Assembly: GCA_012798755.1 (NCBI GenBank)
Contig: JAAZMP010000009.1
Span: forward strand, 16,709-80,708
DNA length: 64,000 nt
Reading direction: 5' to 3'
Source: Bacillota bacterium
GTDB lineage: Bacteria > Bacillota > Dethiobacteria > DTU022 > UBA8154
Shown here: piece after piece, positions 29,211 to 38,715 of the stretch
Layout of the letters: the number at the start of each line of letters is the position of its first letter
Numbering within the stretch: the first letter of the stretch is position 1
Translations under genes and position numbers: made by a program
The notes under the pieces: model-generated
Database searches by the model: none
What the model saw: only the letters and a program-made list of their open reading frames with translations
Told to the model about the DNA's origin: nothing

Positions 29211-29279
29211 AAGAATAGTATTCGACAATCATTTTAAAATACCTTTTACCTTTTTTAAAAACAAAGTGTAAAATTATGT

Positions 29280-29723
29280 TTAAGGAAGCATTACCACTTC
29301 TATTCCGGCTTCGGCAAATAATTGTTCGGCCAGCCCATCAGGATAACCTTCCTTCAAGACAACTTTTTCAATAGCAGAATTGATAAGCATTTTGGCGCAT
29401 AGGGAACAAGGGTAATGAGTGCAATAAAGGATCGCCCCCTGGATAGAAATCCCATGCAAAGCACCTTGGATAATGGCATTTTGTTCAGCGTGCAATCCCC
29501 TGCACAGCTCATGCCGTTCCCCGGAAGGTACATTTTTTTCCCGGCGCAGGCAGCCTACCTCCCGACAATGTTTAAGCCCGCTGGGGGCTCCGTTATAGCC
29601 TGTTGTTAAAAGCCGCCTGTCCTTGACTAAGACAGCCCCTACTTTTCTGCGCAAACACGTTGAACGCCCGGCAACCACTGTAGCAATTTCCATAAAATAG
29701 CTATCCCAGGACGGCCGTACCAA
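29280..29723 (-). CDS. comEB: dCMP deaminase / ComE operon protein 2 family
   Basis: A zinc-dependent cytidylate deaminase, giving dUMP for thymidylate synthesis. The zinc site is HAEQNAI and [20 protein letters not shown] and [12 protein letters not shown] are typical. The TTG at 29723 ([14 protein letters not shown]) has GGGAG upstream and gives 147 residues, the family size. A longer frame to 29789 would overlap glyA. In clostridia this gene often stands between glyA and the ATP synthase operon, as here. Confidence 0.9.
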   Translation of the reverse strand: MVRPSWDSYFMEIATVVAGRSTCLRRKVGAVLVKDRRLLTTGYNGAPSGLKHCREVGCLRREKNVPSGERHELCRGLHAEQNAIIQGALHGISIQGAILYCTHYPCSLCAKMLINSAIEKVVLKEGYPDGLAEQLFAEAGIEVVMLP

Positions 29724-29755
29724 TCTCCCCAGCTCCCTCTCATCGTAGTTGCAAT

Positions 29756-30982
29756 CTAAAGATCCTCGTATAATGGAAAACGGGCACAAAGCCTTTTGAC
29801 TTCCCGCTCAACCCTGGTGAGCATAATAGGGTTTCGACGTTCCTCAATCGCTTTGTTGATCAGTTCAGCTATGATTTCCATTTCACCTTCCTGCATACCA
29901 CGGGAAGTTATTGCCGGTGTCCCCAATCTAATCCCACTGGTAACAACAGGGCTTTGGGGATCGTTGGGAACAGGGTTTTTGTTCACGGTGATGCCTATTT
30001 TATCCAATATGCTTTCCGCTTCCCGACCGGTTATTTTTTTATTCCGCAGATCTGCCAGCATGAGGTGATTGTCAGTACCGCCGGAAACAAGTTTAAAATC
30101 CAGCTTACGCAGTTTTTTTGCCAAAACATCAGCGTTTTTAAGAACCTGCTTTTGGTAAAGACGGAATTCTTCTCCCTGGGCCTCCTTAAAAGAAACCGCT
30201 TTGGCAGCAATGGCATGCATAAGCGGCCCCCCTTGTACACCGGGAAAAACAGCTCTGTCAATGGCCTGGGCGAACTCCCGGCGGCAAAGAATCAGTCCGC
30301 CTCTGGCACCTCTAAGAGTTTTATGGGTCGTACTCGTTATAAATTCTGCATGTGGAACAGGATCAGGGTGCAAACCTGCTGCCACCAGTCCGGCGATATG
30401 GGCCATATCTACCATAAGATAGGCTCCGGCCGCTTTGGCTATCTCCTCAAAAGCAGCAAAATCAATTTTCCGCGGGTAGGCGCTGGCACCGGCAATAATC
30501 AAGCGGGGCCGGTGTTTCAGGGCCAGTTTTTTTACTTCCTCCATATCGATATAGCCCGTCCCGGAATCCACCCCATAGCTATGAAACTTGTAAAAATTAC
30601 CCGAAATATTTACCGGGCTTCCATGGGTCAGGTGGCCCCCGTGAGCCAGTCTCATGCCTAAAACAGGATCGCCGGGCTTCAAAACGGCCAAATAAACAGC
30701 TGTATTGGCCTGTGTGCCGGCGTGAGGTTGGACGTTGGCGTGTTCGGCCCCAAAAAGGTCCATGGCCCTCGTAATCGCCAGGTGTTCTACAACATCAGCA
30801 TATTCACAACCGCCGTAATAACGCTGTCCCGGGTAACCCTCGGCATATTTGTTGGTCAACACCGAACCTTGCGCTTCCAGCACTCCCCTGCTGGCGTAGT
30901 TCTCGGAGGCAATCAATATTATTCTTTCCTGCTGCCTGTGTTTTTCATTTTCCAAAGCCTTGGCTATCTGGGGATCTATCAT
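29756..30982 (-). CDS. glyA: Serine hydroxymethyltransferase
   Basis: PLP enzyme converting serine and tetrahydrofolate to glycine and methylene-THF. The motifs are IASENYAS near the N-terminus, [22 protein letters not shown] and the lysine site [14 protein letters not shown]. From the ATG at 30982 ([13 protein letters not shown]) the length is 408, normal for the family; a start at 31021 adds a basic 13-residue extension. Neither start has a strong ribosome site. Confidence 0.95.
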   Translation of the reverse strand: MIDPQIAKALENEKHRQQERIILIASENYASRGVLEAQGSVLTNKYAEGYPGQRYYGGCEYADVVEHLAITRAMDLFGAEHANVQPHAGTQANTAVYLAVLKPGDPVLGMRLAHGGHLTHGSPVNISGNFYKFHSYGVDSGTGYIDMEEVKKLALKHRPRLIIAGASAYPRKIDFAAFEEIAKAAGAYLMVDMAHIAGLVAAGLHPDPVPHAEFITSTTHKTLRGARGGLILCRREFAQAIDRAVFPGVQGGPLMHAIAAKAVSFKEAQGEEFRLYQKQVLKNADVLAKKLRKLDFKLVSGGTDNHLMLADLRNKKITGREAESILDKIGITVNKNPVPNDPQSPVVTSGIRLGTPAITSRGMQEGEMEIIAELINKAIEERRNPIMLTRVEREVKRLCARFPLYEDL

Positions 30983-31084
30983 ATATAGTATGCTTTTTCT
31001 TTTGCTTCTTTTCAAGGTCATTACCTAAACCCGGCCCATCTTAAAAAGCCGGGGCTATGCCCCCTTTCAACTTCTCGGCTTGTA

Positions 31085-31546
31085 TTAAGTTTCTCCCAGA
31101 AAGTTTTTTTCTTCCAGTTCAGCGATCTTTTTTATTCTTTCCAGATGCCTGCCGCCCTCAAAATTTGTCTCTAAAAAAACATCAACTATTTCCAGAGCCA
31201 ACCTCTTTTCCAAAACCCTGGCACCAAGCGTTAAAATATTGGCGTCATTGTGCCTCCTGGCACAGCTTGCCGAAAAACGATCAAAGCACAATGCGGCCCT
31301 GATCCCTTTTAATTTGTTGGCTGTAATTGCCACCCCAATGCCGGTTCCACAAACAAGAATCCCTGTTTTACAATTGCCTTTCTGCACGGCATCTGCAGCC
31401 TTATAGGCAAAATCCGGATAGTCTACAGGATCGCTGTTAAAAGTGCCAAAATCTTCATATGGTACGCCTTTTTTGGCAAGGTGGCTCTTGATATGTTCCT
31501 TCAACACAAAACCGGCATGATCGCAAGCCAAAGCAATTTCAGACAT
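31085..31546 (-). CDS. rpiB: Ribose-5-phosphate isomerase B
   Basis: Interconverts ribose 5-phosphate and ribulose 5-phosphate in the pentose phosphate pathway. The N-terminus IALACDHAGFVLKEHI, the catalytic cysteine block ILVCGTGIGVAITANK and RRHNDANILTLGARVL are diagnostic of RpiB. It is 153 residues. It stands between the phosphatase gene and glyA, the order seen in Bacillus (ywlE-ywlF-ywlG-glyA). Confidence 0.94.
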   Translation of the reverse strand: MSEIALACDHAGFVLKEHIKSHLAKKGVPYEDFGTFNSDPVDYPDFAYKAADAVQKGNCKTGILVCGTGIGVAITANKLKGIRAALCFDRFSASCARRHNDANILTLGARVLEKRLALEIVDVFLETNFEGGRHLERIKKIAELEEKNFLGET

Positions 31547-31604
31547 GATCTTCCCCTCGTTTTTTTATTTAGTTCTCCCTAATCAGTCTTTTTCCTGCAA
31601 AGAC

Positions 31605-32105
31605 TTATTTTTGGGGTGACACTGTACCTTTGTTCTCGATAACATCCAACTTGGCGATTACTTTTTTTAGGGCCTCCTTCAGTTCCCCGGCGACCTTTCG
31701 ATAGCTGGCCAGGCCCCGGCCATAAGGATCGGATATCCCTTTATTGGCTTTTTCGGCATATTCCAGCAAAAGACATACTTTTTCTTTGGCCTGGGGATAA
31801 AAATCCAGAAGAAAATCCTTCTGTGCAGTGGTCATCGCAAAAACAATATCTGCTTTTTCGAGCAACGTTGCAGTAACCATGGTAGAACGGTGGTCGCTTA
31901 AATCAATACCTTTTTCATAAAGAATTTCCAGTGCTTCTTCACTGGCGCCCAGTCCCTCCAAAGCCCCTACTCCGGCGGAATAAACTTTAACATTTATATT
32001 TTTTCGCGGGGAATCGCACCACATTTTTTCAAACAGGCCCTTTGCCATCACACTGCGGCAAGTATTGCCGGTACAGACAAAAAGAACGTTTAGGGTTTTG
32101 GGCAT
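31605..32105 (-). CDS. Low-molecular-weight protein tyrosine phosphatase
   Basis: The active-site loop CTGNTCRS lies at residues about 11-18 and the general acid in DPYGRG near residue 120. The length is 166 residues, slightly longer than the usual ~150. By position it corresponds to Bacillus YwlE, which removes phosphate from arginine or tyrosine residues. The threonine in the loop (C-T-G-N-T-C-R-S) fits the arginine phosphatase type, so protein-arginine phosphatase is the favoured but unproved role. Confidence 0.88.
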   Translation of the reverse strand: MPKTLNVLFVCTGNTCRSVMAKGLFEKMWCDSPRKNINVKVYSAGVGALEGLGASEEALEILYEKGIDLSDHRSTMVTATLLEKADIVFAMTTAQKDFLLDFYPQAKEKVCLLLEYAEKANKGISDPYGRGLASYRKVAGELKEALKKVIAKLDVIENKGTVSPQK

Positions 32106-32201
32106 GTTATATCACATCCTACCTTATTTAAAAGCCCGCATCAAACTAATTTGGATCCGGTTTTCCAATTTTCCCCTGCGTATCGCAGTATACAGGAGCT
32201 T

Positions 32202-33293
32202 TTAAGGAACTATGATCTTTGTAGCTGCTTTACGCAAACGGTTCATCACAGCATGGCCTATCTCCTTTTCCTCCAAACCTTCGGCAATAATCACATCCAC
32301 ATCCAGGAAATCTTTGCTGCGCAGCACGGCAAAAAGCCGTTCCGCAGCAAGACACGGATCCTTTTTAGAGCTTAACACTTTGATCACCGGCGCCGCGTAA
32401 AAATCCCGCGATTCCTCAAAAAGAATGAGGCCCACCTTATAGCCTTCTTGTGCCAACTTTTTGTTTAAATCCGCCAGCTTTCGCCTCTGGTCTGCCCCCT
32501 CACCTTCAACGAGGTACAAAGGCGTTTGGGGAGCATAATGCCTGTATTTCATTCCCGGGGATGAGGGAGTGCCCTTAAAATCCTTGCTTTGCTGCCTCCT
32601 AGCAAAATCCATAACTTTGCTTTGCAAAACATCCTGCAGCATTTCCAAGGTTATACCTCCGGGCCGCAGCAACGCCGGCGGATCGGAGAGAAAACTAAGC
32701 ACCGTGGATTCCACACCTATGGAACAGGATCCCCCATCCAGCACGGCATCAATACTGCCGGCCATATCATCCAAAACGTGCCCGGCCGTAGTCGGGCTGG
32801 GATGCCCGGAAAGGTTGGCACTGGGTGCAGCTAAAGGAATACCTGCTTTGGCCATAAGTTTCAAAGCCAAAGGATGCGCGGGAACGCGTACAGCTACCGA
32901 AGAAAGCCCGGCTGTAATTATATCGGGAACATGCTTTTTTTTTGCCAAAACCAGGGTTAAAGGACCCGGCCAAAATTTTTCAGCTAATAAAACAGCCTCC
33001 CGGGGGATGGAGCACACAAGATCCCGGGCCTGTTCTATTCCGGTAATGTGAACAATAAGAGGATTGTCCGGCGGTCTTTTTTTTACCCTGTAGATTTCCT
33101 TTACAGCCTGGAGGTTTAAAGCATTGGCCCCCAAACCATAAACCGTTTCCGTGGGGAAAGCAACAAGGCCGCCGTTTCTAAGAATTTCCGCTGCATATGC
33201 AAGGGCACAATCTTCCTCTGAAGGATTTTTTGCTTTTAGTATGATCGTTCCTTTAACACAAGGCCATGCCAAATCCTTTGCGCACCTCCGCAA
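32202..33293 (-). CDS. tsaC: L-threonylcarbamoyladenylate synthase (Sua5/YwlC type)
   Basis: Makes threonylcarbamoyl-AMP for the t6A modification of tRNA. The YrdC domain (about residues 30-220) has PTETVYGLGANA, KRPPDNPLIVHI and SPTTAGHV; the C-terminal Sua5 domain (about 250-363) begins after SPGMKYRHYAP. The 363-residue length fits the two-domain form. The exact start is uncertain: TTG 33293 is taken, and GGAGG lies within the first codons, so a start a few codons later is possible. Confidence 0.93.
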   Translation of the reverse strand: MRRCAKDLAWPCVKGTIILKAKNPSEEDCALAYAAEILRNGGLVAFPTETVYGLGANALNLQAVKEIYRVKKRPPDNPLIVHITGIEQARDLVCSIPREAVLLAEKFWPGPLTLVLAKKKHVPDIITAGLSSVAVRVPAHPLALKLMAKAGIPLAAPSANLSGHPSPTTAGHVLDDMAGSIDAVLDGGSCSIGVESTVLSFLSDPPALLRPGGITLEMLQDVLQSKVMDFARRQQSKDFKGTPSSPGMKYRHYAPQTPLYLVEGEGADQRRKLADLNKKLAQEGYKVGLILFEESRDFYAAPVIKVLSSKKDPCLAAERLFAVLRSKDFLDVDVIIAEGLEEKEIGHAVMNRLRKAATKIIVP

Positions 33294-33445
33294 AAACCAT
33301 AACTTTGAATCCCATTTTAAAATATTACCACAAACTCATGTTATTTGATATAATAATCTGGCGGGATATTTATTTTTCCGGTATTTACAATCATAACATA
33401 TCCCTTATCTTTTGTAACATCCTGCTGAAAGGAGATAAATTTTCC

Positions 33446-34660
33446 ATGCAGGTATTGCATTTAGAATGTCCCTCCGGTGCTGCCGGAGATATGATCCTGG
33501 CTGCTTTACTCGACTGCGGCCTTTCATTTAAAATGCTGAAAGAACAGCTGTCTTTGCTGTCGTTGGAAGGCTATACTTTAAAAAGTGAACGCGCAGATAA
33601 AAAAGGGCTCTCCGCTTTGCAGATAAAAATTTGCGTAACAGAAAAACAGCCCTACCGCAATTTTCCCGAAATCACGAAGCTGATCACAAAATCAGGGCTG
33701 TCAAATCCGGTCAAAGAAAAAAGTATCGCCGTTTTCCAAACCCTGGCGGAGGCTGAAGCCAAAGTCCACGGGATTCCTGCGGATAAAGTTCATTTTCATG
33801 AGGTAGGGGCCGTAGATTCTATTATAGATATCGTGGGCAGTATTATTGTCCTGGAGATGTTGGCTGTGGATAAGATTTCCTGTTCGCCCCTTCCCCTGGG
33901 AAAAGGCTGGATAAAAGCAGGGCATGGCTGGATCCCTTTACCGGCACCGGCCACTATGGAAATAATAAAAAAATGTCGAATCCCCTGTTATGGGCTATCC
34001 TTGGAAGAAGAAACCGTAACCCCTACGGGAGCAGCCCTTCTGGGTACCCTTTGTTCTGATTTTATACCGCTGCCTCCCATGATTGTCGAAAAAATAGGTT
34101 ACGGTGCGGGCACCAAAGATTTTGATCGTCCCAACATTATCAGGGCCTTCAAGGGCATGTTGACCGACGCTTCAACATCCTTGTCCGATGATGATGCCTT
34201 TACACTGGAAAACCTCCGGGCCGAACCGCTGGAGATAATCGAAGCCAATATAGATGACCTTAACCCTGAAATTTATGGCTACGTCCTGGAAAAACTTTTT
34301 TCCTCCGGCGCTCTGGATGTTTATTTTACCCCTATCCAGATGAAAAAAAACAGGCCTGCCGTTAAGATTACCGTCCTGGCAAACCCCCAAAAATCCCATC
34401 AGTTGGGCAAAATCCTGCTCCGGGAAACCACCACAATAGGGTACAGGCGCCAAAGTGCCGAAAAAATCATGCTGCCCAGGACAAAGTCCTCAGTGGAAAC
34501 ACCCTGGGGACCGGTAAAAGTTGTTACTGCCGGACAGCCCCCGCATTACCACAACATTGCCCCGGAACATGACGACTGCCTACGCATTGCACGCAAACAT
34601 AACATACCCCTGAAGAATGTCTACCGGCACGTCTGGAAAGCCTTTGGGTATTCCACCTGA
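33446..34660 (+). CDS. larC: Nickel-pincer cofactor biosynthesis protein LarC
   Basis: LarC inserts nickel into the pincer nucleotide used by lactate racemase and related enzymes. ATG 33446 follows AAAGGAGA; the longer frame from 33266 runs through the promoter region of the divergent tsaC. The N-terminus LHLECPSGAAGDMILAALLD is diagnostic, followed by VHFHEVGAVDSIIDIVG and TPTGAALLGTL. At 404 residues it is one continuous frame, unlike some lactobacilli where larC is split by a frameshift. larA, larB and larE are not in the window, so the client enzyme is unknown. Confidence 0.92.
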   Translation: MQVLHLECPSGAAGDMILAALLDCGLSFKMLKEQLSLLSLEGYTLKSERADKKGLSALQIKICVTEKQPYRNFPEITKLITKSGLSNPVKEKSIAVFQTLAEAEAKVHGIPADKVHFHEVGAVDSIIDIVGSIIVLEMLAVDKISCSPLPLGKGWIKAGHGWIPLPAPATMEIIKKCRIPCYGLSLEEETVTPTGAALLGTLCSDFIPLPPMIVEKIGYGAGTKDFDRPNIIRAFKGMLTDASTSLSDDDAFTLENLRAEPLEIIEANIDDLNPEIYGYVLEKLFSSGALDVYFTPIQMKKNRPAVKITVLANPQKSHQLGKILLRETTTIGYRRQSAEKIMLPRTKSSVETPWGPVKVVTAGQPPHYHNIAPEHDDCLRIARKHNIPLKNVYRHVWKAFGYST

Positions 34661-34716
34661 TCAAACCACCGCAGCGTGCCTAAATGTTTGTCTGCAGTTT
34701 TTTTCACGCCAGGCTT

Positions 34717-36330
34717 TCAAAATTCACCAACAACCATCTGCGCCAGGTTGGTGCAGTGATCGGCAATCCTTTCCAGGTTGCTTAAAACATCGAGATAGAT
34801 AACCCCCGCTGCCGGAACACATTCTTTGCGGTTGACCCGATCGATATGGCTTTTTCGTAAGATCCTTTCCATTTCATCAATAAAGTCATCTTCACGTATT
34901 ATCTCCATGGCCAGCTGAACATTTTCCTCCGCAAAGGCTTTAATAGCTTTGGAAAGCATGCAGTCAACCCTTTCAAAAAAACCATATATCTCCTGCTTGG
35001 CAACCTCCGAAACCTGAAGTTTGCCCTCCATAACCAGTTCCGCACAATGGACAATATTTTGGGCATGATCCCCGATACGTTCCAGATCATTGGCCGCACT
35101 CATCATCCCTGAAATACTAGTCGTCTGCTGGCGGATCAAAGAATGCTGTGACAGTTCCTGAAGATAAAGATTAATCTCCCTTTCCTGCCCATCCAAAAGA
35201 TCTTCCACTTGCAAAACATGTGGTATTTTCTTCCTATTTAGATTGCAGAAAACATCCACTGCCTCTACGACCATATCGTGAGCCATATTGGCCATTCTTA
35301 AGATTTCCTGTCGACAGGAGTTTATAGCTGCTGCCGGCGTTCTCAAAATTCTTTTATCCAGATACTTTGGTCCCATTTCCACAATCTTTTCTTCACCGGG
35401 AGCAATTTGGTTTATAAAAGTAACAAAATACTTGAAAAAAGGAAAGACAATGATTGTATTTAGAACGTTGAAAAGTGTATGTGCATTGGCCACCTGCCGG
35501 GCAACGATATGGGCAGACTGCAAAACCAAAAAGGTGAAAGGCTTTAAAAAAACTAGGGCCAACAAAACACCGAAAACATTGAAGATAATATGGGAAAAAG
35601 CGGCCCTTTTGGCGGACAATGAAGCCCCTACGCTGGCTATAAGAACAGTGATACAGGTGCCAACATTAGTACCAAGAATCAACGGAATGGCCGATTCTAT
35701 ACCAATCAGATTCTGCAGGGCCAAAGCGATAATGATACCGGTTGCCGCACTGCTGCTTTGGATAACCGCTGTAAAAAGAGCCGAAAACAAAACACCAAGT
35801 AAAGGACGGTGTCCTGCCTTTACCAACATACTAAGAAAAAATTCGCTTTCCTTCAAAGGCAGTACAGCCTCAGACATGGTAATCATGCCCAAAAACAATA
35901 ACCCAAAACCAAGAATGGTTTGACCCATATAACGATATACTTTGCGACGACCAAAAAAATTGATAAGTCCACCAACGCCAATAAAGGGGAAAGCCAAACT
36001 TTCAAGTTTAAAAGATATTATTTGTGCTGTAACAGTTGTCCCGATGTTAGCACCCATGATAGCGCTGACAGCTTGAGAAAGGTTCATTAGACCGGCATTT
36101 ACAAAACTAACCAGCATCACCGTCGTAGTGCTGCTGCTTTGAACTAAAACGGTTACCAGAATCCCTGTAAAAACCCCGATGACAGGCTTGCCGGTTAGCA
36201 CCTTTAGAATATGTCTAAGTTTATCACCGGCCACTTTTTGCATCCCTGAGGCCATCATTTGAATTCCAAAAAGAAACAGGCCAAGACCGCTGAGCATGCC
36301 CACGGCAACAAGCCAGGCGTTCAAAAGCAA
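34717..36330 (-). CDS. Na+/phosphate cotransporter family protein with PhoU domain
   Basis: A 537-residue protein. The first ~310 residues hold about nine membrane segments with two copies of the Na/Pi motif: GVFTGILVTVLVQSSSTTTVM and ALFTAVIQSSSAATG (both QSSS). After about residue 340 a cytoplasmic PhoU-like helical domain follows (ANDLERIGDHAQNI, SNLERIADHCTNLA). It probably imports phosphate with sodium. It is monocistronic and ends convergent with larC. Confidence 0.9.
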   Translation of the reverse strand: MLLNAWLVAVGMLSGLGLFLFGIQMMASGMQKVAGDKLRHILKVLTGKPVIGVFTGILVTVLVQSSSTTTVMLVSFVNAGLMNLSQAVSAIMGANIGTTVTAQIISFKLESLAFPFIGVGGLINFFGRRKVYRYMGQTILGFGLLFLGMITMSEAVLPLKESEFFLSMLVKAGHRPLLGVLFSALFTAVIQSSSAATGIIIALALQNLIGIESAIPLILGTNVGTCITVLIASVGASLSAKRAAFSHIIFNVFGVLLALVFLKPFTFLVLQSAHIVARQVANAHTLFNVLNTIIVFPFFKYFVTFINQIAPGEEKIVEMGPKYLDKRILRTPAAAINSCRQEILRMANMAHDMVVEAVDVFCNLNRKKIPHVLQVEDLLDGQEREINLYLQELSQHSLIRQQTTSISGMMSAANDLERIGDHAQNIVHCAELVMEGKLQVSEVAKQEIYGFFERVDCMLSKAIKAFAEENVQLAMEIIREDDFIDEMERILRKSHIDRVNRKECVPAAGVIYLDVLSNLERIADHCTNLAQMVVGEF

Positions 36331-36409
36331 CCCTCCCCGTTATCGTATTCAATACAAAAGCAATTGTAGGATTCTGTATTATGTTGTATTTTCCCTTTTT
36401 ATATGACAA

Positions 36410-36459
36410 CAAAAAATTAAATCCGCAATACTTTAAATTATGAGTTAAATTGCGGATTT
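36410..36459 (-). terminator. Terminator downstream of spoIIR
   Basis: On the minus strand AAATCCGCAAT pairs with ATTGCGGATTT over an 11-bp stem, followed by AATTTTTTGTTG. It lies between spoIIR and the Na/Pi gene. Confidence 0.7.
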
Positions 36460-36503
36460 CCACGATCCTCCCCGCTAATTCTTAAAATTATCGGGATCAT
36501 GGC

Positions 36504-37196
36504 TTAATTAAAGCGCTGTACTGCCTTAAGCAAAAATTCCAGCAGAAAAAAGCGGTATGAGGGTTCTTTAGAGCTATCTTTATCTGTTTTCTGTTTAGCC
36601 ATTTCCTTTTTTTCTTCCGTGGAAAAGCTGGTTTCTTCTTCATCAGGCACCTCTGGGATGACATTAAAACAAAGGGGCGGAAACAACACACACCACCAAT
36701 TTTCACCATTTCCATCACCGATAATTATATACAGCGCCTCATATTTTCCGGGCGGAAAAAATTTACCTCCGTAGAAGCGTGCCGGGAAAGTGCTTTTTTC
36801 CAGCAAAACCTTCACATCTTCCGCAACACCTTTTTCTTTGAGAGTATTGCGGACCATGGCCTCCAGATTTTTTTGATCTTTGGAAAGCATCCCTTTAAGT
36901 TCTTGTTTATTGCAGCAACCGTTCCAGCGCGAACCATATAAGCATATCGTTTTTTGGGCCAGGTGGTTTTTAACTTCGATATCTTCAGGTCTGTTGCTAT
37001 GAGCCTTGACGTGAAAACGAATAATGTTTTCCGGAGAAACCACCTCATATTGTTCGCCCAGCATCAAGTCCAAAGGCCCCGGCTTTCCCCATAAATCAGA
37101 TCCAGCAAGTAAAAACAGCCAGACGGAACAAATGTAACAAAATAAGCAGAGCAGTGCCCTAATCCTTTTAGTGGTACTATTATTTGCAGATTTCAT
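36504..37196 (-). CDS. spoIIR: Stage II sporulation protein R
   Basis: SpoIIR is made in the forespore and signals across the septum to activate SpoIIGA, which processes pro-sigma-E. The ATG at 37196 gives 230 residues with one N-terminal membrane/signal segment (ALLCLFCYICSVWLFLLAG). The conserved part has IRFHVKAHSNRPEDIEVK, KYEALYIIIGDG and WWCVLFPPLCF. It overlaps the end of sigG by about 17 nt, so the two forespore genes are co-transcribed. A longer frame to 37307 lies inside sigG and is unlikely. Confidence 0.9.
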   Translation of the reverse strand: MKSANNSTTKRIRALLCLFCYICSVWLFLLAGSDLWGKPGPLDLMLGEQYEVVSPENIIRFHVKAHSNRPEDIEVKNHLAQKTICLYGSRWNGCCNKQELKGMLSKDQKNLEAMVRNTLKEKGVAEDVKVLLEKSTFPARFYGGKFFPPGKYEALYIIIGDGNGENWWCVLFPPLCFNVIPEVPDEEETSFSTEEKKEMAKQKTDKDSSKEPSYRFFLLEFLLKAVQRFN

Positions 37197-38043
37197 TTTT
37201 TTTGGGAGCACCCCCCGGGCCTTGTTTTCCTTCCGCAAGTTGTTCAGTAGCCGAAGCAAGTTGGCCCCGGTAAAATTTGCGGATAAAGCGTAAAGCCGCC
37301 TTCTCAATCCTGGATATCTGCGCCTGGGAAATGCCCACTTTTTGTGCTACTTCTATCTGGGTCCTCCCCTGAAAAAAACGGGCCACAAGGATATACTTCT
37401 CCCTGGGGCTTAATTTTTCCAAAGCCTCTTTAAGCGCAATGGTTTCCAGCCATTTTTCGTCTTCGTTCTGTTCATCTTGCAAAAGATCAACTATATGCAA
37501 CGGATCCGTGCTGTCATTAAAAACAGGTTCAAAAAATGAAATTGGCTCCATGCAGGCATTATGGGCCATGACGATCTCCTCCGGCGTAAACCCTGTTTCT
37601 GCAGCAATCTCACTTAAAGTAGGTTCTTTATGATTTTTTTGCAGAAAATTGCTCCTTGCGCCCTGGATCCTTTGGGCCTTTGTCTTTAAGGAACGGCTGA
37701 TATGAATATAGTTATTGTCCCTGAGATAGCGTCTTATTTCTCCAAGAATCATGGGGACAGCATAGGTGGAAAAATTGACTCCCCGTTCCAATTGGAAATT
37801 ATCTATGGCCTTCATCAACCCAATACACCCAATTTGAAAAAGGTCGTCCATGTTTTCGCCGCGATTAGCAAAATTTTTGAGAACGCTTAACACTAGCTTT
37901 AGGTTGCCGCTGATGAGCTCCTCCCTTACCTCTGTTTCACCTTCTTGCATGCGCCGGAACAGTTCCTTCATTTTTTCCCAAGGTATTGTGGGGAGCTCAT
38001 AAGTATTTACACCGCTGACTTTGACTTTTTTATAGTTATACAT
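37180..38043 (-). CDS. sigG: Forespore sigma factor G
   Basis: Late forespore RNA polymerase sigma factor. The N-terminus VKVSGVNTYELP is the SigG hallmark that distinguishes it from SigF. Region 2 contains LFQIGCIGLMKAIDNF and STYAVPMILGEIRRYLRDNN; region 4 has LSPREKYILVARFFQGRTQIEVA with helix-turn-helix VGISQAQISRIEKAAL. The 287 residues include about 28 extra, Gly/Lys-rich residues at the C-terminus compared with Bacillus SigG. It is followed immediately by spoIIR. Confidence 0.93.
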   Translation of the reverse strand: MYNYKKVKVSGVNTYELPTIPWEKMKELFRRMQEGETEVREELISGNLKLVLSVLKNFANRGENMDDLFQIGCIGLMKAIDNFQLERGVNFSTYAVPMILGEIRRYLRDNNYIHISRSLKTKAQRIQGARSNFLQKNHKEPTLSEIAAETGFTPEEIVMAHNACMEPISFFEPVFNDSTDPLHIVDLLQDEQNEDEKWLETIALKEALEKLSPREKYILVARFFQGRTQIEVAQKVGISQAQISRIEKAALRFIRKFYRGQLASATEQLAEGKQGPGGAPKKNEICK

Positions 38044-38076
38044 AAGTCCTTTCCCCCTGAAAATGTGTCTTTCCTA

Positions 38077-38107
38077 TAGTATGAGCTATATTTCCATTTT
38101 TTAGACA
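38077..38107 (-). promoter_or_regulatory. Candidate sigma-F/G promoter of sigG
   Basis: On the minus strand CATACTA (38083-38077) matches the forespore -10 consensus CATnnTA. Eighteen nt upstream is TGTCTA (38107-38102), a partial match to the TGnATA-type -35. It lies about 35 nt upstream of the sigG ATG. Confidence 0.4.
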
Positions 38108-38144
38108 TTACGGCGGAAAATAATTGGGAATGTAGTATAATGGA

Positions 38145-38381
38145 GGTGATGCAGCATTTTGCTGGAGGCAAAAGCGGGGAAGTTCAGCTTGGAAAGTTCT
38201 ACGACTCACTGGGAGCTTGCGATGACCTGCCCGGCCAAATGCCCGTCCATGGGCATAGGCCGGCTGACGGCGTCCGGCCGTCAGGAACATCTCCAGCCCC
38301 CATATCGTCGTGAACTTGCCGCCAAGCCTCACGACCCGTTTTGACTACAGCAAAATGCTGCCTGCACGGATCGGTAGCGGG
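38145..38381 (+). repeat. Structured repeat, copy A
   Basis: First of four copies of an unrecognised ~235-bp element. It begins with the near-palindrome CAGCATTTTGCTG (38152-38164) and carries its inverse CAGCAAAATGCTG near the other end (38348-38360). Inside, paired blocks face each other: GGCAAAAGCGGG with CCCGTTTT, GTTCTACGAC with GTCGTGAAC, and CTTGG with CCAAG. The centre holds two hairpins, TGCCC/GGGCA and CTGACGGC/GCCGTCAG. A trailing TGCACGGATCGGTAGCG is shared with copies B and C. Short ORFs across it are probably incidental. It reads as a long branched hairpin: a structured RNA or a MITE-like element. Confidence 0.8.
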
Positions 38382-38454
38382 GGGAGGCAAAACGGAAATT
38401 CTGATGGAGCAGGGTTGTAAGCTGTATTGTATACAGGCAATTACAGCTTCCTAA

Positions 38455-38673
38455 ATGGAGGCAAAAGCGGGAGGTTCAGCTTGGAAAGTTCTACGACTCC
38501 CTGGAACCTTGCGATGAACTGCCCGGCCAAATGCCCGTCCATGGGCATAGGCCGGCTGACGGCGTCCGGCCGTCAGGAACATCTCCAGCCCCCATATCGT
38601 CGTGAACTTGCCGCCAAGCCTCACAACCCGTTTTGACTACAGCAAAATGCTGCCTGCACGGATCGGTAGCGGG
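38455..38673 (+). repeat. Structured repeat, copy B
   Basis: Second copy, about 75 nt after copy A and in the same orientation. It lacks the first terminal hairpin (it starts at TGGAGGCAAAAGCGGGAGG) but keeps everything from there to GATCGGTAGCG, with only a few substitutions relative to A, such as GGAACCTTGCGATGAACTG. Its end lies 42 nt before the prmC ATG, so it forms the prmC leader. The two copies together look like a partial tandem duplication. Confidence 0.8.
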
Positions 38674-38715
38674 AAAAAACAAAACGAAAAACCCTGATGG
38701 AGGGGGTTACCAGGG

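Noticed and set aside
29038-29232. Minus-strand ORF with the repeated peptide RLNEGLL
   Set aside because: The repetition only reflects the 24-bp tandem DNA repeat; it overlaps the upstream region of the ATPase operon and has no family resemblance.
33266-33445. 60-codon N-terminal extension of larC
   Set aside because: It lies over the tsaC start and the divergent promoter region; a good ribosome site precedes the internal ATG at 33446, which begins the conserved LarC sequence.
38159-38682. Short ORFs in both strands of repeat copies A and B (and in copy C)
   Set aside because: They recur simply because the DNA repeats. Paired changes that conserve hairpins in copy D argue for structure rather than a protein.
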